Shown here one piece after another: positions 10,800 through 23,817 of a stretch of DNA of 64,000 bases. The notes below the pieces were generated by a model. It was not told the DNA's origin. It saw only the letters and a list, made by a program, of their open reading frames with translations, and made no database searches. The stretch is from Acanthacorydalis orientalis (taxonomy: Eukaryota > Arthropoda > Insecta > Megaloptera > Corydalidae). Location: NCBI GenBank assembly GCA_034766995.1, contig CM068314.1, positions 20,626,201 through 20,690,200 of the forward strand, given 5' to 3'. A program made the position numbers and the translations under genes. The first letter of the stretch is position 1; each line of letters starts with the position of its first letter.

Positions 10800-12850
10800 T
10801 ATAAGCCAGCTATTATAAATTTTATACAAAATAATATTACACTATTGACCCTCACTCTCATCCTTTGCACTCGACGCGTCACCGCACGGGAACACAGTAT
10901 GTTTCTTCTCAACTCGACTTATCTCTACACGGGAAACATTATATCGAAATATTATGTTGCCTTGTGTTATATTCTCCTGTAATATACTGAAATGAGTAGC
11001 TTTATTACATTACATGCAAATTTAAAAAAAAATCATTTTTTTCAAACAAAAAAAAAACCACCCAATTTTAATAAATTGGAAATAAAATATTTTCTTTTTG
11101 GTATGACTTGTAAGTCCAATATACTGTTATTTGCAGCAAACAAAATTTTATATGTAAATTTCACATCATATGTCCCGGGAATACTAAAAATTGTATTGTA
11201 TGCTCAAAGAGAAGAATTCAAGGAAGTCAAAAAAAAAACCAATATTATTGTGACACTTGTGTAGATAATCCGAGGATGCATATAAGCGATTGCTTTCAAA
11301 AAATCCACATAACCAAAAAATATAAAGATTAAATCATATAATTATATCACAATGTTTATATAGCACTTTGTAAACTGTATCAATTTACAATGTATAATTA
11401 AAAGTTGATCGAAATTATATTTATTTTAATTTGTTTATATATCTTGATTATTCCTTCGAGTTGCTAGTATATCAAGTGAAAAATATTTCGAGTATAAAGG
11501 GTTAATATCATTAAATACTATGAGTAACTTAAAAAATATAATAAACAACATACAAATATTATCTAATTCCAAATTCGAAGCTTATGTTTCTAAATGGTGT
11601 TTTTTTATAAAAAAAAATAATTAAGCAAATTCTTACAATGTCTTTTCGTATAAACCAATGATATTCTTACTTATTTCAATTTTTTATTTAATTTACTCAG
11701 AAATTAGTATCCACTGTCATTTTTTCATATAGGTTCGTCTTAAAATAGAAAAAATAATGATCATGGATTTAATTACACTTTATATAAATGTATTTTTCTG
11801 ACTACACTTTCGGAACATATTCTTTAAATATACATTTTAAGAATATTTAAAAACATAATTTACAGATATAAAATTAATTAAAAAATATAAAATTTAATAT
11901 CTACATAGTATCGTACAGTATATAAATACAGTATGAGCAACGGTACAACTTCATTAAAATGTGTCTAGTTCGTAATAGAATACATAATGAGACATTTAAT
12001 TATAATTAAGAAAGAAGAAACGCAAATTGTGATGAATACTAATTTTTCTCAATCGTAATTTAATCGAAAAAACGACATCGGCCGTTCGTTCCAAAACAAT
12101 TATTCCGATTTTTTGAAAACAATGGATTGAGAGCCGTGCGCTAATGATATTTTGTATTAATCAATACAAAATGCCATTAACATAAATCTGAATCTAATTT
12201 ACGACTCAGTTATATAATACGACTGTAGTTTTGGCGCAGTAGTTAAAAGTTGTCGAGCAATTTAAATTTAATTGGTTTGCATTGATGTGTAAATTGTCAT
12301 CAACGCTATTGGTGTAAGCAATCATCTCCTAAATTTCCCATTAAATATGTGTATACGACAGTATATCGTTATTTGCCAACTGTGGTGCAAGTAATATTAT
12401 TTACTTACCGATATTTTGAATTTATGCTCGAATCGTTTAAATTGAAATTAATTTGCAAGTTTTACTTTCATACTGGTTTTGTACGACTTCGATGTTTCTT
12501 TAATAATAGTTTATACAGACTCGAAAATTATATGACATGTCATAATATTTAATAAACTATTGTGTATGGCGTAAACAAAAAAAATATCCGTTCAAACAGG
12601 TATTAAGAAAACTATTAAATGATTTAAATATAAAACGTAATATAGTTTAATATTTTCAATAAATTAAAATTATAATCCTTTTTTCATATTTGTTATCCTA
12701 TTAATGTATTTTTTTCCTTCTGAATCCTATTGTATTACTCTTGAAATAATCTGCTACAAGCTCCAAGGAACAAGTTACCAGAATATTTCAAAATTGATTT
12801 AACTGTATTTAGCTGAATAAGATGATATAAAAATTTAAATCGTCTACTAC
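10800..12850. other. A+T-rich noncoding DNA
   Basis: A CpG-containing patch at 10850-10940 is the only departure from A+T-rich background. No exon or repeat family recognised. Confidence 0.5.
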
Positions 12851-12874
12851 CATGTTTATTGGTTTAGTCGTCTA

Positions 12875-12945
12875 CCAATTTTTCGGAACAGATGGAGGGC
12901 GCTAAATCTGGAAAATAGGTTGGATGGGGTAGAAGTTTCAAATTT
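12875..12945 (-). mobile_element. short mariner transposase fragment
   Basis: Read on the - strand, about 12935-12880 gives LLPHPTYFPDLAPS followed after a frameshift by HLFRKIGRRL. This is the third-catalytic-residue block of mariner transposases (LLPHPPYSPDLAPSDYHLF). No terminal repeats seen; only this fragment survives. Confidence 0.55.
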
Positions 12946-13079
12946 GGAAATAATATTTTCTTTCTGAACTATTTTATATCTTAAAAATTTTCTAAAGATT
13001 AAAATAAACGATAATCGAAAAGTCAATAGTCGATCCCCGGAAAATATGCGAGATTCATTAAAAATTCTCATTCAGGTTC

Positions 13080-13574
13080 ACAAAAAAAATTTGGTAAAAA
13101 AATAATATGATGTTATTAATTTCCATGAAATAGATCGAAAATGTAGATATTGACTTTTTTATTTAACCCGTAAATAGAATAGCCCATGATGTCCGATAAT
13201 AAATTCCAACGGGTAATATTTTTAACAAAACCACAGAGACTCACTAATCGTGTAGCGTGTTCGAACGGACACGAATATTCCTCTACTATAATTCAACGTC
13301 CCCAATTCGTTAAGAATAGAATATTTGTAGATACAGTTCTTTATAAAATATAAATGTTCATAGAGAATAAATAAAAAGTAGAGTGAAAATAAATTAAAAC
13401 GTGTATTATATAGGTTTACTGGCTACCACATGTCGTCAGCAAACACGGGCACAAAATCAATAAAAACCTTGAAACCTTTAGTTGTCATCCGTTCCGGAAA
13501 ACCAAGATTGTCATTGGTCTTACACGTTGTATCCCAACAATCCTATTGATACTGGTGTAACACTGAAAAAACTC
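13080..13574. other. noncoding DNA, unassigned
   Basis: A moderately G+C-richer stretch at 13400-13560 shows no open frame or family that I can name. Confidence 0.4.

Positions 13575-13631
<57 letters not shown>
13575..13631. repeat. (TA)n microsatellite
   Basis: About 28 TA units. Confidence 0.95.
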
Positions 13632-13635
<4 letters not shown>

Positions 13636-14390
13636 CTGAAAAAATATAATAAATAACAAATCCGTTAGTATGCAGTCGTGGTCGCATTTATTATGATTTA
13701 GGATATATTTTTAATGAAATATGATTTTTTCTATAATATTTTCTTAAGTTTACAAATTCATTACCTGTTTTTCATAAACAGAAAAGTAATTTCATTAAAT
13801 ATATTCATATTTTTTTTATTATTTTGATATTTTTTTCCAATTTAAAATGTATTCCAATTGTTTAGATTTTTTAAATTATAAATTTATTCTTTAAATTATT
13901 TTGACATCGTTCATATATTTCTAAATTAAATTTGTATTAAACAAGTGTTAATAATAAAACGAACAATAATTCATTTCAGTACGTGGTAACATATATAAAA
14001 CATAACTTGAAATAACAATCCATTAATATTAATTTGAATAAGAATCTACGAAAAATGTTGTAATTAATGAACAAGATTTTTATAGTAGAAAATTGATAAA
14101 AAAAACTGACAATATTCACATTTCCTTGTCATAAAAATAATATTTTGCTTATTAATATTTACAAATAAATATTTCATTTAAAAACTACCGGTTTCTGGAT
14201 AGTAAATGGTATTGCTATTACGCAAATATTTGTTTAATTTGTGTTTTATCTTCCTTTTAAGAATATAAATGGCACTTTTTAATATTTTTTTAATGCAATT
14301 TGTCATTGGAAATACATAAAAATCAATGTAATACATTCTTTGAAAAGGTCATTTAATTTTTTTAACTCAAAATAAAATCCAATGACAATC

Positions 14391-14393
<3 letters not shown>
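13632..14393. other. A+T-rich noncoding DNA
   Basis: No gene or repeat family recognised. Confidence 0.6.

Positions 14394-14456
<63 letters not shown>
14394..14456. repeat. (TA)n microsatellite beside mariner
   Basis: About 30 TA units, ending at the target TA of the mariner fragment to the right. Confidence 0.95.
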
Positions 14457-15075
14457 CGAGGGTCGTTTGGTAAGTATGGTAAAGAAGCAAATTAAATATC
14501 GTTTTTTTTTAAAAACATCGATTTTATTTCTCAACATGGTCTCCATTGTGGGATATATACTTGGTCCAGTAATTCCGAAGAATAGGGTGGATGAGGAATC
14601 AATTCGAAGCTTAATTCGTGCAATTATACCATTGCAACTGTCGATTTGTAGGACCACGCTTTTTCCTGACGAAAGAACACTTTCTTGTGCAACAATCTTG
14701 GCCGTTTTTGTTTCTACTCTTCTTTCAAACGATCACGTAATGTTGCATAATATGCTTCTATTATCGGTTTCCCTTCTTTAAGTAGTCGATCAGGATGGTT
14801 TCTTGAGAATCCCAAAAAACAGTGGCCATCACCTTCCTAGCCGACAAAACGATCTTCACCTTCACCTTCTCTGCGTTCTTTCATCAGTCGTTATACACTT
14901 TAACTGCTGCTTCGACTCAGGTGTATAGTGGTGGATCCATGTTTCATCTACAGTAACGAATCGATGCAAAATGACTTGCGAATTGCCAGGCACTGGGTTG
15001 AAATGTCCTTTAGTGTGAGACAGTTAACAATCGTGGCACCTATCGTGCACACAGATTTTTCACGATTCACTGACT
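14457..15075 (-). mobile_element. truncated mariner, second subfamily
   Basis: Left end CGAGGGTCGTTTGGTAAGT begins right after TA of a microsatellite; the other end is not found. On the - strand the transposase remnant contains the first catalytic Asp block FVTVDETWIHHYTPESKQQ (about 14970-14910), then SARKVMATVFWDSQETILID (about 14860-14780), and degenerate later blocks with LIHPILR in place of PHPPYSPDL near 14585. Several frameshifts and stops. The subfamily differs from those at 6994 and 20748 but resembles the fragment inserted at 21814-22201. Confidence 0.8.
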
Positions 15076-15227
15076 GTCTTTTCCACATATTTCTCAATGT
15101 ACTTTTTAATATTATCTCACATATTCATTAGTCTCTTTCTAAGTATTTTTATAATTTTTGTTTTTTAGTCAACAAGTTCTGTTATCCATCTGTTGTATCC
15201 TCTTATTGCATATTAATTATTTACTCG

Positions 15228-15229
<2 letters not shown>

Positions 15230-15289
<60 letters not shown>

Positions 15290-15292
15290 ATA
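15230..15292. repeat. (TA)n(GTAT)n microsatellite
   Basis: About 17 TA units followed by five GTAT units. Confidence 0.9.
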
Positions 15293-15546
15293 TCTGTACC
15301 CAATAATTTTCTACAACATAGAGGCCTAAAGCGAGTGATAAGCGAGCGAACGATTTATTAGGTTATAATTAAATATGTTCACACGATTTTTTTTTCAGCG
15401 ACCAGAAGGTGAATTTTTATAAACGTGTGTTTAAAATAGAGCGATCGATTTTATTATTCCCCGTAGTCGAATTTTAATTCATCATATCTTTGTCGTTCGT
15501 TTGCTGTCCTTTATGCCCTTACACTATATATTCTTCTTTTATACTT

Positions 15547-15728
<182 letters not shown>

Positions 15729-16005
15729 TGTAGGCTATTTTTATTAATACATCTTTAGTATAAAATTATTGTTACTAATGCTAATTCATTCTGGAAATCT
15801 GTACCTGGTTGTGTCAATAAATCCTACTTAATGTACAACTAAGAAAAAATTATAATTATTATGATTAATACCTAGGGAATCCAATTCATTAACATTATCA
15901 ACTAAACTGATCTTAACGATTGTTAATAGTTTTTAGTAAATAATTAAACTACTTTAATACAGATTCGTGTATGCGATCCGTTAGTAAAAATGTGTATTTT
16001 TTCAG

Positions 16006-16133
16006 GACAACCATTGTTTGCGGATCAAGATATTGGGCGACTGTTACTATTGTGTTAGTGGGCTTCCAGAACCAAGATCTGATCATGCACGATGTACTGT
16101 AGAAATGGGTCTAGATATGATTGATGCCATAGC
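16006..16133 (+). CDS. rut: rut exon: C1a catalytic domain, metal-binding Asp segment
   Basis: Acceptor ttttttcag precedes GAC and donor gtaagt follows. The 128 nt encode about 42 residues with the class III cyclase signature [17 protein letters not shown], in which the Asp of LGD is the second metal-binding carboxylate of C1. The tail [11 protein letters not shown] is typical of AC1-type enzymes. The exon ends with two bases of a codon, completed by the G that opens the next exon at 17737, giving Ala-Ser. The preceding exon, which should carry the first metal-binding Asp (FADIKGFT-like), is not found in the 16 kb to the left. Strong match; very unlikely to be a pseudogene because splice sites and frame are intact. 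Confidence 0.95.
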
Positions 16134-16922
16134 GTAAGTTTATTTTTTGTATTGACTTTTCTAGTCTTAAATTTTGTCGCAATTACATGTTTTAAAAATA
16201 TATTTTCTTTAATATCAGTGTGGTATTTAAATATTCAAAAGCTTCATTAAATTTGAATTTAAAATGAATAATGTACTTTTATATTAATATGCATTATTCA
16301 AAGTTGAAAGAAAATAAGACATTATACACTTTTCTTATTTGTTAAAAGTAGCATTAAATCCCGAAAACAATAATTCAAAAAAATAAAATTTCTTTTTAAA
16401 ACGCCCTTCGTTCTCTCTTATATTCCTGTTTAAATTATTCGAAAGTTTTACAATGAATTCGTCAAGAAAATCGATACTGTAAATGGATTCATTACTTTTG
16501 TGTTTTGAAATCTTTTCATTCCAGTCGTCTACACGAGCTCATTAAATGTTTGCATTTTACATAATTTACATCTTACAACGACAAGGATGTCGTATTGAGA
16601 AAATAAGTGTATAATCGATAGTGGCAATATTAAATGAAGGGCGTGCTTTTGTGTAGACGAATTGGTGGTCACAAATGAATCGACGGCTTAAAATCTCGGT
16701 TTACGTCGGGTATGAATTAGCCGTATTTCGACCCTTCGTGAAAGGGTTAGTATCGCGATTTACATACTTACCGTACTAAACCGATAGTCGTATGGAATGG
16801 AAATCGATCATTTTAATGTGAGGGCAATTATTACATCGGTTAAATTTTCATTTAGAACTTAGTTTAATTAGTAACGAATATAATGACTCTTAATATACCT
16901 TTATATAATCATATATGTATGT

Positions 16923-16926
<4 letters not shown>

Positions 16927-16972
<46 letters not shown>
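16927..16972. repeat. (TA)n microsatellite
   Basis: About 23 TA units in the intron. Confidence 0.95.
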
Positions 16973-16975
<3 letters not shown>

Positions 16976-17464
16976 TGTATGTATAAAACATTCTTAAGTA
17001 GCTTAACCAATGAAAAAATATAAATTAATATTTGTGTTTTGTAGTATAAAAAATTTTTCATAAATTTATGACGGTATAGAAATTTTTGATCATTTTAAAT
17101 TTATGATATACCAAAAATTGAAAAAAAAACTATACACAAAACATGGCATTTTTAGATTAAAATATGTGTATTTGATAAAAAAAAATTATGTAAATATAAA
17201 ATAAATGTATTTTAAAAGAAATAAATTGAATCAAAAAGAAGTATAATTTGTAATTTTAGATTTCAAAACAAATTTTTGAAAGGTATCAAAAGATTTGAAA
17301 GCTCACTGTATACTCTTATAGGATTTATTATTAATATTTTTTCTTTGAGATTCTTCATTGTTCTTAAAAAAAATGTACTGGAAATATATTGTTGTTTTAG
17401 TCCATTTAATCCATTTCTGTTCTTGTCAGAGCTTAGTTCTTGAAAGCATTATAATTAATAACTA

Positions 17465-17466
<2 letters not shown>

Positions 17467-17532
<66 letters not shown>
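17467..17532. repeat. (TA)n microsatellite
   Basis: About 32 TA units, 200 bp before the exon at 17737. Confidence 0.95.
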
Positions 17533-17535
<3 letters not shown>

Positions 17536-17736
17536 AGTTACAAAAAGATCATATATGTCGATTTTTTTGCCTCATAAACATGTATAGTGCCTTATTTACT
17601 AAATGACTGTAATAGAGAAAACCGTCCGTAATTTTTATACTACATAAATATGTAAATTTTAAGGTTAACTACACATATAACCGACGTATAGCTCTAAGTT
17701 GTGGAAATTGATACGATAAAGATTAATGTGTCACAG

Positions 17737-17895
17737 GTCAGTGGTGGAGGCAACTGACGTGCAGCTTAACATGCGCGTAGGCATTCATTCTGGTCGCGTG
17801 CTGTGCGGTGTGCTCGGGTTACGAAAGTGGCAATATGACGTATGGTCGAATGACGTCACACTGGCCAACAATATGGAAGCAGGTGGAGAACCTGG
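17737..17895 (+). CDS. rut: rut exon: C1a catalytic domain, core
   Basis: The 159-nt exon opens after tgtgtcacag and ends at GG before gtgagt. It reads [19 protein letters not shown], then [19 protein letters not shown] and [14 protein letters not shown]. These are the conserved central and late blocks of C1a; [17 protein letters not shown] is close to identical to mammalian AC1, which separates it from AC8, AC3 and AC2-like cyclases. The final GG is completed by the A that opens the exon at 28405 to give Gly. Composition is clearly more G+C-rich than the surrounding intron. The downstream intron is about 10.5 kb and carries a LINE fragment and a mariner element. Confidence 0.96.
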
Positions 17896-18710
17896 GTGAG
17901 TTTTTATTGATGATTTAGTTTCAGGAAGTGTCGCCGACCTGTGCGAGATTCGAATCGTCTGCTTTTAATCTACTTTTTATATGAAGTCAGTTCCATTATC
18001 AGATTGTTAATTAACAGATATAAAAAAAAACCGTTTATTATCCGAAATATGACTACAGGGATGTGATGAGAGTTGTGAAAAATGTCCTTCGTCGAACCCA
18101 AGGGAATAATAAACAAAATTCTCACGTTTCTCGTACGAATTCCTTAAAAATTGGACAGGACGTTTAAAAAATAATTAAATACGAGAAAATGTAGAATTCG
18201 GGAGAATAGAAGGTTGTACATAAGATCTTTGTAAATTATCAGCCGAAAATATCTAAATAAGATTAAGATATTTCAATACATGTATCCAAAACTACTCACA
18301 AATTAGAAGATAATTGAGAAAACAACGTACAAAAAAATATTTCATGCACATTTTGATAGTTGCAATTTTTATTGAAACTAATATTGATTGTTATAGATTA
18401 TTATAGATTATTTTTTATTCATATTCTTAATTAATATTCCTTTCTATTGTACTCGAACCAATAACTGAAACCAATTTAGAGCATAACATATCAATGGCCT
18501 TAACAGTTAAATACTGTAATATAGTATACTACTACATGTAAATTATTCAGTTTACTAAAAAATATACCATTTCCGATAAAAGAAGTAAAGTTAAGTTTTA
18601 ATCGAAATTACAAAAAAACCGAAAATTGTATTAATTTCGACTTTTTTGTCACATAAATTAAAATTAATTCCGACGAATCTTTTAAGATCTTGTTTTATAT
18701 AGAAAATGTT

Positions 18711-18783
<73 letters not shown>
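18711..18783. repeat. (TA)n microsatellite at LINE 3' end
   Basis: About 35 TA units directly at the 3' side of the LINE fragment (which is on the - strand). Confidence 0.95.
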
Positions 18784-18785
<2 letters not shown>

Positions 18786-19448
18786 TTATAATCAGTAGCA
18801 GCAGTAGCCTCTGTCAATTCACTGATGGATAAAGGGCTCGTTCATGTTTTTCCATTTTGTACGATTGAATGCTTGTTTTCCACTGATTTCCAATAAAATT
18901 TTTAATTTCCACCATTAATTATCCCATCTGTTCATTGGTCTTTTTATATTCCTTGGTTCCTAGTTAATAATTTCAGTTGTCCATTGGTTGCCTTCTCTTC
19001 TTGCATTGTTCTGATTGTTCCCTTGGTTGAACAAAATGTGACTCTGCTCTTATAGACGTTTTGAAATTATTTCGTAAAGATCTTGTATATTTATAGGTAA
19101 TAAACTCATTGGCCGGCAGTTTTTCAAATGCTCTTTATTTTCTTTTTCATGTAGAAGGATTACCATCGTTTCGTTCCATTTATTTGGGATAGTTCTTTTT
19201 TTCTATACACTATGTGAATATATCGGCGAGAACTTTTTCTGTTTTTTCTCGTCCCAGCTTGAAGATTTCTGTTATTAATCCATCATTCTCTGCTGATCCT
19301 CCATTTTTCATATTCTTTATTGCATATGAGACTTCTTCAGGTAGTATTAGTGAAACACATTGGTTTATAAGTTTTCTATCTTTATTTTCTTCATTGTATG
19401 TATTTTTGTATACCTTAGTGTAGAATTCTTCTACCCTCTTGATGATTG

Positions 19449-19455
<7 letters not shown>
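18783..19455 (-). mobile_element. non-LTR retrotransposon (LINE) fragment, internally deleted
   Basis: On the - strand, 19440-19210 reads KTSIIKRVEEFYTKVYKN, then INQCVSLILPEEVSYAIKNM and KNGGSAENDGLITEIFKLG, the start of a LINE reverse transcriptase (EVxxAIKxMKNGKAPGxDGI). Further on are FVQPREQSEQ-like residues (about 19050) corresponding to QPREQAGFRK, and near 18900-18800 ISGKQAFNRTKWKNMNEPFI, the usual C-terminal GNQW..AQNRTKWK motif. The catalytic YxDD core is missing. It is flanked by TA tracts on both sides. An RTE/BovB-like or related endonuclease-reverse transcriptase clade is likely but not proven. Confidence 0.75.
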
Positions 19456-19504
<49 letters not shown>

Positions 19505-19512
19505 TATACATA
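19455..19512. repeat. (TA)n microsatellite
   Basis: About 20 TA units with a TACACACATA end, at the truncated 5' side of the LINE fragment. Confidence 0.95.
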
Positions 19513-20935
19513 CATAAATTAGATGCTGGTAATATAACGGAGATTTAATATTATTTCGTCTAGTTTTCTAGGTTAGTTATTTCAGTGGTCCGCACATTTA
19601 TATAATTTACAGACTAAGGAAAATCTAATTAGATGTGGTGAAACTAGAATGTTAAGCTGATTATAAGATGTGGTTTTTCTAAGTCCTTCAAGAACAGTCA
19701 TATAGTGCATACTGTTTCGTTGAAACAATCCAGTAGATTTTCTTTATAGTTTAAGTTTACCCCAATGCGCTATTTTCTTATATAATGTTCTTTATAAGGG
19801 AATTATTTAGTTAAACATTAGTGAATGTAAGTTGTTCTAAATCCATTTGGGAATACAGAGATGTGTTTTTAAAAACATTATCTCAGCCATAACATTTTAT
19901 TATGATTATATATTAAACTTTAATGGAATTTAATCTTTTAATAATGCATTTCGTTTGTTATTTGTTTTTCTTTTGTTACTTATTGATGATAAAAATATTA
20001 ATATTTAATGTTTTTTATAAAAAAAATATACAGAATTTATTAATCACGTTTAAAGTAACATATTTAATAATTTACATTTGAACTTTTTAAATTATTAATC
20101 GATTTATGTTTTTATATTTAATATCTACAGTTAATTTCGCAAATGTTTGACTAAACAGCGCTCTTTTTTAAATTTCCATTTCTGACAGATAATAAAATGT
20201 GTATTATCTAATTACTGCACTAAATTAACTTCATTCATTTGATACATATTTTTTAGAATTATTTTTTTCCGCGCAGTCCATGTAAAAAATACGCAGAGCA
20301 TAACGTTTTATAACAAAAGACTTCATTTTATTCCGTTGATAAATAACTACATATAAATTTCAGAAGTAATGAAAAACTCGTACAATTTCACGTTTTTTAC
20401 AATACTGTTTTTTTTTTATTTTATATGTTTTAAACGGCGATACCAGTACAGCGTAGAATATTATTACTTTTAATGGATTCCGTTTATTTGTGCGAATAAA
20501 CTTACATACTCTAGAGGCATTCTTTTTAATGAACTTGTGTTATTTAGACTTTTTCATAATCAAGCAGATGTTCGTACAAAAACTCATTTCTCTCCACAAA
20601 CATATATGTATGTGAATTTTTATATTTTATCATTTTTCTCGAATTAATTTCGTACTTCGTCTGTTTTCTCAGTTTTTAAAAGTTTCTCATGAAAAGATAG
20701 TTTTTTTATGATATAAAGTATTTTTATAAAAAAAATACTTTTCATTAAGTTGGTGCAAAAATAATTGCGGGTTTTTATCATTTTAAATTAGACGTCGATT
20801 TTTATAGTTACTGTTATGTTTTGTTATAGTCATGCGATGCATCATTGTAAACAATGAAATTAGCACTATTGATTTCAGTTTATGTCTATTGTTTTCATTC
20901 TTTTGTATTGTCGGATATAACCTCTTAAAATAATA

Positions 20936-22300
20936 ATGGAAAGAAGCAAATTCGAACGATTTTTTTGTATGAGTTTAAATTGGTGTGTAAAGCAACAGAA
21001 ACTGCTCGAAATATCAGATTTGTTTTTGGCGAAGAGTCAATTTGTGAGCATACACCTCAACACTAGTTCAAAAAAATTCGTAATGGAAACAAAATCCTTG
21101 ATGATGAGGTAGGTGGTTCATGGGCGTTCTTCAGATATAGATAATAATGATTTAAGAACCATTATTGAAGCGGGCCCACGTAAAACAACTCGAGAGGTGG
21201 CAGATCAACTCGATATTCGACATTTGAGCCTAATTGGAAAAACAAAAAAGCTGGATAAATGGGTGCTGTATGAATTAAACGAACATCAATCAATTCGGAG
21301 ATACGAAGTCTGCTCTGCGCTTCTTTTGTGTTACAAAAATTATCCCTTTCTTGATCACATTGTCACATGTGACGAAAAATAGATTCTCTACAGCAATCGG
21401 AAACGTTCATCGCAGTGTCTACACCGAGGTGAAGCACCAAAACTGTTTCCTAAACTGAATCCGCATGAAAAAAATGTTATAGTCAGTATTTGGTGGTCGG
21501 CAAGTGGCATCATTTACTACAATTTCTTAAATCGCGGTGAAATAATAATAGCAGAAAGATATTGTCAGGAAATTGAAAAAAATACATGGGAATTTGCATC
21601 GTTTACGGTCAGCATTAGTCAATCGAAGAGGACCAATTCTTCTTCATGACAACGCCCGACCACACGTTTAACACATGACTTTAAAAGATTAAATGAACTG
21701 GGTTATGAAACCGTACCTCACCCACCTTATTCTCCGGAACTGTCTCCGACAAATTATAATTTTTTTAAACATTTGAGTAATTTCCCATGAGGTAAGGTTT
21801 ACAAAGATCAAAAGTCTTTCATCAAAGTTCATCATCATACACCTGAAACGAAAGAGGAATCAAAACAATGAACTTTTCTTGACAAATTGAAATCACGGAC
21901 CCGCTGGAAAGGTTATAGAGACTGTTTTCTGAGATGCTCATGGAATATTGCTAATCGACTATCTTGAAAAATAGAAAATAATAACAGGAACCCACTATGC
22001 ATCCTTACTGAATCAGGTGAATTATGAAATTAAGAAAAAAACGTTCTCATTTTTCAAAAAAAAAATCCTCTTCCATCACGAGAAAGCACCGGCACACAAA
22101 TCAACAATTGCGATGACAAAATTCCATGAATTGCATAACGAATTGCTTTCACATCCACCATATTCTACATATTTGGCACCGTGTGACTTTTTATCTTGAC
22201 TTTTACAAAGATCAAAACATCCGTTTAAAGCGCTTTTGATGAATTCGTTAATTCCAGAACTCGAAAATTCTATCTTGTAGGAATAAACAAACTTGTTTCC
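20936..22300 (+). pseudogene. mariner transposase, SETMAR-like, disabled and interrupted
   Basis: ATG at 20936 gives MERSKFERFF, then after a frameshift YEFKLVCKATETARNI. Helix-turn-helix and linker follow: DNNDLRTIIEAGPRKTTREV (about 21140), IGKTKKLDKWVLYELNEHQS. The first catalytic Asp is in FLDHIVTCDEK; the next codon, normally Trp, is TAG (21380-21382). Then REAPKLFPKLNPHEKNVIVS-like residues, a frameshifted HDNARPHV block (about 21645), and LNELGYETVPHPPYSPELSP (about 21700-21750) with the third catalytic residue region TNYNFFKHL, where the usual Asp is Asn. The C-terminus resumes after the insertion as AFDEFVNSRTRKFYLVGINK. Confidence 0.85.
21814..22201 (+). mobile_element. 388-bp segment of a second mariner subfamily inserted in transposase
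   Basis: The segment is bounded by an exact 16-bp direct repeat, TTTACAAAGATCAAAA, at 21798-21813 and 22202-22217. Its + strand reads HHTPETKEESKQ, then KVIETVF-DAHGILLIDYLEK, IITGTHYASLLNQ, FHHEKAPAHKSTIAMTKFHE and LLSHPPYSTYLAPCDF. This covers the first to third catalytic blocks of a different mariner subfamily, closer to the one at 14457. It has no terminal repeats of its own. Confidence 0.8.
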
Positions 22301-23199
22301 CATTGGGATATGCGTCTTTATACTCGATACGTAAAAACCGCAATTATTTTTGCACCAATCTTATAATAATGTTAGTGTAAATCAATGTCTAATTTTTTCA
22401 TATCGTCTTCAGACGACACAGTTTTATTAACATAGCATAATATTTGTATATTAAGTTAATTTAACAGGAATTTTTTTAACCCTTATTCGGTTACAAGTTG
22501 TTGATCTTAAAAAGAAAAATAATTTTGTTTCGTAAATTAAAGTGATCAGACTGATGGAAATGTTTCACTGATCGCCTATTACGCATCCGTTATTATTTTA
22601 AAATGTTTGTTTTTTAATTGTTTATCCTTTAAAATCGGTGCTAATGTTTTTTTTCATAATATACATACTTTTTAATCATTAGTTATGAATTCATTTTAAT
22701 TAAATGTTCATTGTTCAAAGTGAAAAAAATATTCCAATTATTTTTGTTATATTTTCATTTATGACTGAACGAAACGAAATAAAAGTTACATGTCGAAGAA
22801 AAGGCCGTCGATAGTCTACACAATACACAAAAAAAATGTACAAAGAGATAAAATAAAAACATAGTAATATGTTCACGTGTAATATCTACAGGTCTGCTTC
22901 TAAGAAATTAATTTACTTTTTTACGATAGCAAAAGTAATACAAAGCTATCGTATGTCTCGGATATCATATTATTCTATACTGTTCACCTTGTTCGAGTGG
23001 AGCTTTTTGTGTATAGACAAGGAAAGACACTCTCTATTTAATTTAAATTGTTATCTTAATTTTCTCATAACATTTATTATCCAGATAAAGCTTTTAACCG
23101 ACTCTTTTTTCGCAATAATAATCCGTCTGTTTTTATGAAAAAATAAACGTTTTTTTCTTAATATTATGTATTGCGGTTCTTTTTCCTCTTTCTCTTTGT

Positions 23200-23201
23200 A
23201 T

Positions 23202-23232
<31 letters not shown>
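23200..23232. repeat. (TC)n(AC)n microsatellite
   Basis: About eight TC units, then about seven CA units, then TC. Confidence 0.85.
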
Positions 23233-23233
<1 letters not shown>

Positions 23234-23397
23234 GTATATGTATATACATATCACATTTTTTTATTATAACCTATTTCGATTTTTATTAAATTTTTTGTTT
23301 TTAATTTTGTAACAACAATTCACTAAATAAAAATGTAAATTTTAATTTCTTAGAAACTATATCTTTTTAAATAAGAAATCGATTTTTCACCAAAGAG

Positions 23398-23428
<31 letters not shown>

Positions 23429-23817
23429 CAAACAATTATCGTCGAAAACCTTATACATCATTTTAAAATTTATCCTCAAAGATCTTAAAATTTGTAAAAT
23501 ACTTTTACTGGAAAAAATAGCAGTTTGTCGACTGAGTGTATAAATGAGCATAGTAAATTCTTAATTTTTTCAAATTTTCGATTTTTATTTAAATTATCGT
23601 TATTTATTGAATAAGAATTCTGATCACATTTATTTGATACGTTTTTTAGTAAAAGTATTTGTTGTCAAATAAAACAGAATATTTATTTAAAGGTGTATGT
23701 ATAGGGTAAAGAATATTTTTTCCAATCCAATAATTTTTTTTCTATTTTAACGGGTATAATTAAATAATAATTTTATTTGTGATTTATATCAAACAAAAAA
23801 TGTTTGTTTGTACAAAT

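Larger units (their letters stand above)
16134..17736 (+). other. rut: rut intron, 1.6 kb
   Basis: Starts gtaagt, ends cacag. Contains one (TA)n tract (16927-16972) and a longer one (17467-17532). No transposon recognised. Confidence 0.85.
20748..22361 (+). mobile_element. mariner (Hsmar1/SETMAR-like) carrying a foreign mariner segment
   Basis: Begins after TA (20746-20747) with AGTTGGTGCAAAAATAATTG and ends GCAATTATTTTTGCACCAATCT before TA (22362-22363). The ends resemble those of the Hsmar1 group. Without the 388-bp inserted segment (21814-22201) and one copy of its flanking repeat, the length is about 1.21 kb, close to a normal mariner. The transposase on the + strand is broken. Confidence 0.9.

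Noticed and set aside
14467..14781. + strand open frame of 104 codons
   Set aside because: It is antisense to the mariner transposase, whose catalytic blocks are read on the - strand.
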